A stretch of 64,000 nucleotides of DNA, taken from Mycolicibacterium sp. P9-22. GTDB taxonomy: Bacteria; Actinomycetota; Actinomycetes; Mycobacteriales; Mycobacteriaceae. Within the stretch, counting starts at the first letter, position 1; each line of letters opens with the position of its first letter. Shown in pieces: positions 60,571-64,000 of the stretch. Both the position numbers and the translations under genes were made by a program. The notes beneath the pieces were generated by a model that was given only the letters and a program-made list of their open reading frames with translations, made no database searches and was not told the origin of the DNA. The stretch is from NCBI RefSeq assembly GCF_008329585.1, contig NZ_NPKP01000009.1:1-64000 (forward strand), written 5' to 3'.

Positions 60571-61854
60571 GTGACCGGTCCGCCGACGGCGGGCACGCTC
60601 GGCGAAGTGACTCCTCCGCATCTTCGTTCTGTGGCCGCCGATCCCACGCGCAAGGCCACCAGAATCGCCGACGTCGATCAGGCACTGGTCCTCGCGGCCG
60701 AGTTGTCCGGGGCCTTCGCCGCCTCCGCCGGTGTACGCGACGCCGACCGGGAACTGCCGCACGATCAGGTGCAGGCGCTGAAGGACTCCGGTCTGCTCGC
60801 GCTGTCGGTCCCGGTCGAGCACGGCGGGATCGCGGCACCCGCGGCCGCGATCGCCGAGGTGTTCCGCTTGTTCGCCCACGGCGATCCGTCGCTGGCCCAG
60901 ATCCCGCATTCGCACTTCACGTTCCTCGAAGCGGTACGACTGCAGGGCACCGATGCGCAGCAGGCCTTCTTCTTCGGAAAAGTCTTGGACGGAGCGCTTT
61001 TCGCCAACGCGCAATCCGAACGCGGACCGCACCCCATCGATGTGGACGCCACCACGCTGGTCCGCGACGGGGATCACTACGTGCTCGACGGCCGCAAGTT
61101 CTATTCCACGGGCGCACTGTTCGCCGACTGGGTGGTCGTGCGGGCCTCGCTGCCCGAGCACCCAGGGGACACCCCGACATCGTCCACCCCGAAAGCACTG
61201 GCCTTCGTGCCGGCCGGCATCGAGGGCCTGCAGATCGTCGACGACTGGGACGGAATGGGACAGCGCACCACCGCGTCGGGCACCGTCACCCTCGACGCAG
61301 TTCGGGTGCCGGTCGAGCAGGTCCTGGACTTCACCTCGATCTTCAAGTCACCCAGTGTGTACGGGGCGCGCGCCCAGTTGTTCCATGCCGCACTCGACGT
61401 CGGGATCGCCACCGCGGCACTGGCCGAAGGGGTCCGGCAGTCCGCGAAGGCACGACCGCATTTCGAGGCAGGCGTCGACACCGCGGCCGATGACCCGACG
61501 GTGGTCCATCTGGCCGGCGAGCTCACCGTCACGGTGCGTGGCGCGCAGGCGCTGCTGGCCGAGGCCGGCCGTGCCGTCGACGCGGCGGCCGCCGATCTCG
61601 ATTCCGACAGTGCAGCAGCGGCTTCGGTGGCCGTGGCGGTGGCCAAGGTGGCCGCCACCCGGGCATCATTGGAGGCGTCGAGCACGCTGTTCGAACTGGG
61701 CGGCACCCGCAGCGCATCCGGTGCGGCCAACCTGTCGCGGTACTGGCGCGACGCCCGAACCCACACGCTGCACGACGCCACCCGCTGGAAGCTGCAGCAC
61801 ATCGGCCGCTACACCCTCTCGGGCACCAAACCGCCGCGGCACGGCCAGCTCTGA
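60571..61854 (+). CDS. SfnB-like acyl-CoA dehydrogenase-fold oxidoreductase
   Basis: This 427-residue flavoprotein of the acyl-CoA dehydrogenase/DszC type has VRDADRELPHDQVQALKDSG, SLAQIPHSHFTFLEAVRLQG, FANAQSERG and GRKFYSTGALFADWVVV. These blocks match SfnB, a flavin-dependent enzyme in sulfur acquisition from sulfones and sulfonates; such enzymes use reduced flavin as monooxygenases. With the SsuD-like gene at the start of the island it suggests organosulfur use. GTG 60571 is the longest start; GTG 60607 is also possible. Confidence 0.78.
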   Translation: MTGPPTAGTLGEVTPPHLRSVAADPTRKATRIADVDQALVLAAELSGAFAASAGVRDADRELPHDQVQALKDSGLLALSVPVEHGGIAAPAAAIAEVFRLFAHGDPSLAQIPHSHFTFLEAVRLQGTDAQQAFFFGKVLDGALFANAQSERGPHPIDVDATTLVRDGDHYVLDGRKFYSTGALFADWVVVRASLPEHPGDTPTSSTPKALAFVPAGIEGLQIVDDWDGMGQRTTASGTVTLDAVRVPVEQVLDFTSIFKSPSVYGARAQLFHAALDVGIATAALAEGVRQSAKARPHFEAGVDTAADDPTVVHLAGELTVTVRGAQALLAEAGRAVDAAAADLDSDSAAAASVAVAVAKVAATRASLEASSTLFELGGTRSASGAANLSRYWRDARTHTLHDATRWKLQHIGRYTLSGTKPPRHGQL

Positions 61855-61860
61855 ACGGGC

Positions 61861-62598
61861 CTATCGGGTGGCGTAGTCGTGCGTCCCGGCGGCGGTGCGC
61901 AGCTGGTGACGTCCCCGGCTCACCGAGCGCAGGGTGCCGTTGAGGTAGTCCTCGAACTCGGCCAGCTTGCTGTCGACGTAGATATCGCATTCGCCGCGCA
62001 GCCGGTCGGCCTCGGCATGCGCGGTATCGACCAGGCGGGTGGCCTCACTGGTCGCGGTCTGCACGATCTCGGTCTGCGACACCAGGCGCTGCTGCTCCTT
62101 GATGCCTTCCTGGACGGCCTTTTCGTAGGAGATGTTGCCGTTCTCGATGAGACGGTCCGCCTCTGCCTTGGCACGCCCGGTGGCGGCCTCGTACTCACGC
62201 TTGGCGGTCGCGGCGATGCGGCTGGCCTCCTCGCGGGCTTCGCCGACCATCCGCTCGCTGTGCGCACGCGCCTCGGCAACCATCCGGTCGGCTTGGGACT
62301 TGGCGTCGGCCAGCAGACGATCCGCCTCGCCGCGGGCGTGGTTGACCATCGAATCGGCCTCGGCCGATGCCGTGGCCACCATGGACTGGGAGTGGTCCTT
62401 GGCCTCGTTGAGCATCGCGTCGCGGGCATCCAGCACATCCTGGGCGTCGTCGAGCTCACCGGGGATGGCGTCCTTGATGTCGTCGAGCAGCTCCAGGACA
62501 TCACCGCGCGGCACCATGCACCCGGCTGTCATCGGCACGCCACGGGCTTCTTCGACGATTGCGCTGAGTTCGTCAAGCGCCTCAAACACTCGATACAC
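61861..62598 (-). CDS. sepIVA: DivIVA-domain septal protein SepIVA
   Basis: This 245-residue protein has a DivIVA-like start (MYRVFEALDELSAIVEEARG in part) followed by a nearly continuous coiled coil (about 55-225) in Ala/Glu/Arg heptads such as ADRLLADAKSQADRMVAEAR. It matches Rv2927c/SepIVA, required for division and intracellular membrane organisation in mycobacteria. GTG start with a GGAGGG site. It converges on the sfnB-like gene, marking the end of the accessory insertion. Confidence 0.93.
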   Translation of the reverse strand: MYRVFEALDELSAIVEEARGVPMTAGCMVPRGDVLELLDDIKDAIPGELDDAQDVLDARDAMLNEAKDHSQSMVATASAEADSMVNHARGEADRLLADAKSQADRMVAEARAHSERMVGEAREEASRIAATAKREYEAATGRAKAEADRLIENGNISYEKAVQEGIKEQQRLVSQTEIVQTATSEATRLVDTAHAEADRLRGECDIYVDSKLAEFEDYLNGTLRSVSRGRHQLRTAAGTHDYATR

Positions 62599-62714
62599 GG
62601 CAACACCCTCCAGGCGTAGTTGTTAGTGACCAGTGTGCCTGGTGTTACGCCTGTGACTTGGCTTTGCCGGCCGGTGTGTCGCGCCCGAATGCTGCGAATA
62701 CGCTGCTCGGCTCG

Positions 62715-63191
62715 TTAAATCTGGAGTTTGTCGCGCAGCCGGGCGTTCACCGGCTCGGGTAGCAGAGCGCTGACATCGCCGCCGAGCAACGCAACCTCCT
62801 TGGCCAGTGAGGACGACACGAACGAGTACTGCGGCGTGGTCGCCACGAAGAAGGTGTCGACGCCCGCGACATGTTTGTTCATCTGCGCCATCTGCAGCTC
62901 GTATTCGAAGTCGGTGCCGGTGCGCAGACCCTTGACGATGGCGGTCAGACCGCGTTGCTTGACGAAGTCGACCACCAGACCGGAGCCGGACTCGACGCGC
63001 AGGTTCGGCAGATGCGTCGTCGACTCACGGATCAGTTCGATGCGCTCCTCGGCGCTGAACATCCCCTTCTTGTTCGGGTTCACCAGCACGGCCACCACGA
63101 CCTCGTCGAATTGGGCGGCCGCCCGCTCGAAGACATCGAGGTGACCGAGGGTGACGGGGTCGAATGATCCGGGACATACAGCGCCGCTCAT
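62715..63191 (-). CDS. coaD: Phosphopantetheine adenylyltransferase
   Basis: This 158-residue nucleotidyltransferase catalyses the penultimate step of CoA synthesis. The HxGH-type motif is in PGSFDPVTLGHLDVF, with ISSTLAKE-like FVSSSLAKEVA and TTPQYSF in the C-terminal part. A -10-like TAGCGT at 63205-63200, overlapping the rsmD stop, lies 8 nt before its ATG, so it may have a leaderless transcript as well as read-through. Confidence 0.96.
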   Translation of the reverse strand: MSGAVCPGSFDPVTLGHLDVFERAAAQFDEVVVAVLVNPNKKGMFSAEERIELIRESTTHLPNLRVESGSGLVVDFVKQRGLTAIVKGLRTGTDFEYELQMAQMNKHVAGVDTFFVATTPQYSFVSSSLAKEVALLGGDVSALLPEPVNARLRDKLQI

Positions 63192-63202
63192 GTGCCAAGA
63201 CG

Positions 63203-63754
63203 CTACGCGATGGCGCCGAACTCCAGTCGGGTGTCTCCGTAGCGGCGTTCCTCCTCGGCCACCCAGCCGTCCGGCCAGCCGATCGCCGGTCCGCCGGCCG
63301 CGCGTTCGATCACCGCGAGCGCACCGGAGCGCACCCAGCCGTTAGCGAGGAGCGCGGCGAGGACGCGTTCGATGGCACCGGCGTCCACCTCATACGGCGG
63401 ATCGGCGAACACCAGATCGACCGGCCTGCCGCTGGATTGGACGAGCTTGTCGACCGGGCTGCGGCGCACCACGGCTCCCCTGGCCCCGAGCGCGGCGATA
63501 TTGGATTCGATCACCGCGGCGGCACGGCGGTCGGACTCCACCAGCAGCGCCGAGGACGCCCCGCGGGACAACGCCTCCAGCCCCAATGCTCCGGAACCGG
63601 CGTACAGATCGAGCACCGCGATCCCGCCGAGATCCATCCGCGCCTGCAGCACGTTGAACAACGACTCCCGCACCCTGTCGGTGGTCGGACGGGTTCCGCT
63701 GGCGGGCACCGAGATTCGGCGTCCTTTGAACTGTCCGGCGACGATCCGGGTCAG
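63203..63754 (-). CDS. rsmD: 16S rRNA (guanine(966)-N2)-methyltransferase
   Basis: This 183-residue SAM methyltransferase has the conserved start TRIVAGQFKGRRI, then TRPTTDRVRESLFNVL, VLDLYAGSGALGLEALSRGA and the catalytic ADPPYEV. The conserved N-terminal residues extend upstream of the first GTG (63709), and no ATG, GTG or TTG lies in frame before them. CTG at 63754 is therefore proposed as the start, overlapping the pyruvate carboxylase stop in CTGA. This would be an unusual initiation codon. Confidence 0.85.
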   Translation of the reverse strand: MTRIVAGQFKGRRISVPASGTRPTTDRVRESLFNVLQARMDLGGIAVLDLYAGSGALGLEALSRGASSALLVESDRRAAAVIESNIAALGARGAVVRRSPVDKLVQSSGRPVDLVFADPPYEVDAGAIERVLAALLANGWVRSGALAVIERAAGGPAIGWPDGWVAEEERRYGDTRLEFGAIA

Positions 63755-64000
63755 GTCACGACCGCCAGGAGGTCGCCGCCCTCTACCTGGGCGGTGCCGG
63801 TGACGGCGATGCGCGCGATGGTGCCGGCCTTGGGTGCGGTGATGGCGGCTTCCATCTTCATGGCCTCGATGGTGGCGATGGTCTGCCCGGCGTCGACCTT
63901 CTCGCCGGTTTCCACGCCGATGGTGACCACACCGGCGAACGGGGCGGCGACGTGGTCGGGGTTGGTCTTGTCGGCCTTCTCGGCGGCGGCGACCTCGCTG
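63751..64000 (-). CDS. pyc: Pyruvate carboxylase, C-terminal biotin domain (partial)
   Basis: The gene runs off the right edge; 83 codons including the stop are visible. They form a biotinyl domain with the biotinylation motif IEAMKMEA, preceded by VAAPFAGVVTIGVETGEKV and ending GGDLLAVVT. Position upstream of rsmD and coaD matches the pyc (pca) gene of M. tuberculosis. Another biotin-dependent carboxylase cannot be excluded from this fragment alone. Confidence 0.85.
   Translation of the reverse strand, partial: SEVAAAEKADKTNPDHVAAPFAGVVTIGVETGEKVDAGQTIATIEAMKMEAAITAPKAGTIARIAVTGTAQVEGGDLLAVVT

Noticed and set aside
1..64000. CRISPR arrays, tRNA or rRNA genes
   Set aside because: No regularly spaced repeats, cloverleaf-like sequences or conserved rRNA stretches were noticed by eye; a dedicated scan could still find a missed tRNA.

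Overview
This window is high-GC actinobacterial DNA. Gene content and order point to a Mycolicibacterium or other non-tuberculous Mycobacterium. Four collinear blocks match the core backbone remembered from M. tuberculosis: DUF2469-rnhB-lepB-rplS-lppW-trmD-rimM-khpA-rpsP; ffh-glnD-glnB-amt-ftsY; smc-acyP-osmC-mutM-rnc-DUF177; and sepIVA-coaD-rsmD-pyc. The large PDIM locus that lies after sepIVA in M. tuberculosis is absent. Many genes begin 6-8 nt after a TAnnnT hexamer with no Shine-Dalgarno sequence, the leaderless style of mycobacteria. No tRNA, rRNA or CRISPR array was seen.

Layout. 1-2.4 kb: the end of sodA, a DUF1206 membrane protein, a small secreted haem-binding-type protein and a DUF6745-like protein. 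2.4-8.6 kb: a tightly coupled operon of a ferric-iron-type ABC importer (lipoprotein, fused permease, ATPase) and an 842-residue adenylation / carrier / membrane-acyltransferase fusion. 8.4-11.1 kb: an acyl-CoA thioesterase, a CoA-transferase resembling 2-methylfumaryl-CoA isomerase and an unknown protein. 11.2-17.3 kb: core translation, RNA and secretion genes. 17.5-22.7 kb: an operon for the dipeptide osmolyte N-acetylglutaminylglutamine amide (NAGGN). 22.8-24.6 kb: two tandem D,D-carboxypeptidases. 24.7-31.2 kb: a CysJ-like diflavin reductase, an amidohydrolase, ffh and a molybdopterin oxidoreductase. 31.2-37.0 kb: the nitrogen-sensing genes glnD-glnB-amt, with GlnR-like sites, and ftsY.

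37.1-47.8 kb is an accessory island between ftsY and smc, which are adjacent in M. tuberculosis. It holds a methyltransferase coupled to type 2 IPP isomerase, a 13E12-type HNH protein, a 1.3-kb insertion sequence, three membrane genes resembling NorE/NorF without any catalytic oxidase subunit, and a type VII-secretion-like locus. That locus contains an unknown protein with a duplicated domain, an EspK homologue and a Gly/Ala-rich protein. From about 43.9 to 45.3 kb it is clearly AT-richer than its surroundings.

47.9-55.0 kb returns to the core: smc, acyP, osmC, mutM, rnc and DUF177. 55.2-61.9 kb is a second accessory insertion: an SsuD-like monooxygenase, a cupin, a TMAO demethylase (DUF1989-GcvT fusion), trimethylamine monooxygenase and an SfnB-like flavoprotein. 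Together they suggest use of methylated amines and organosulfur compounds as carbon, nitrogen or sulfur sources. The window ends in sepIVA, coaD, rsmD and the biotin domain of pyruvate carboxylase.

The best candidates for poorly described biology are the iron-transporter / adenylation-acyltransferase operon, the orphan EspK locus, the oxidase-less NorE/NorF-like trio and the TMA/TMAO plus sulfur monooxygenase cluster. Coordinates were indexed by hand. Family assignments come from reading motifs, not from database searches.
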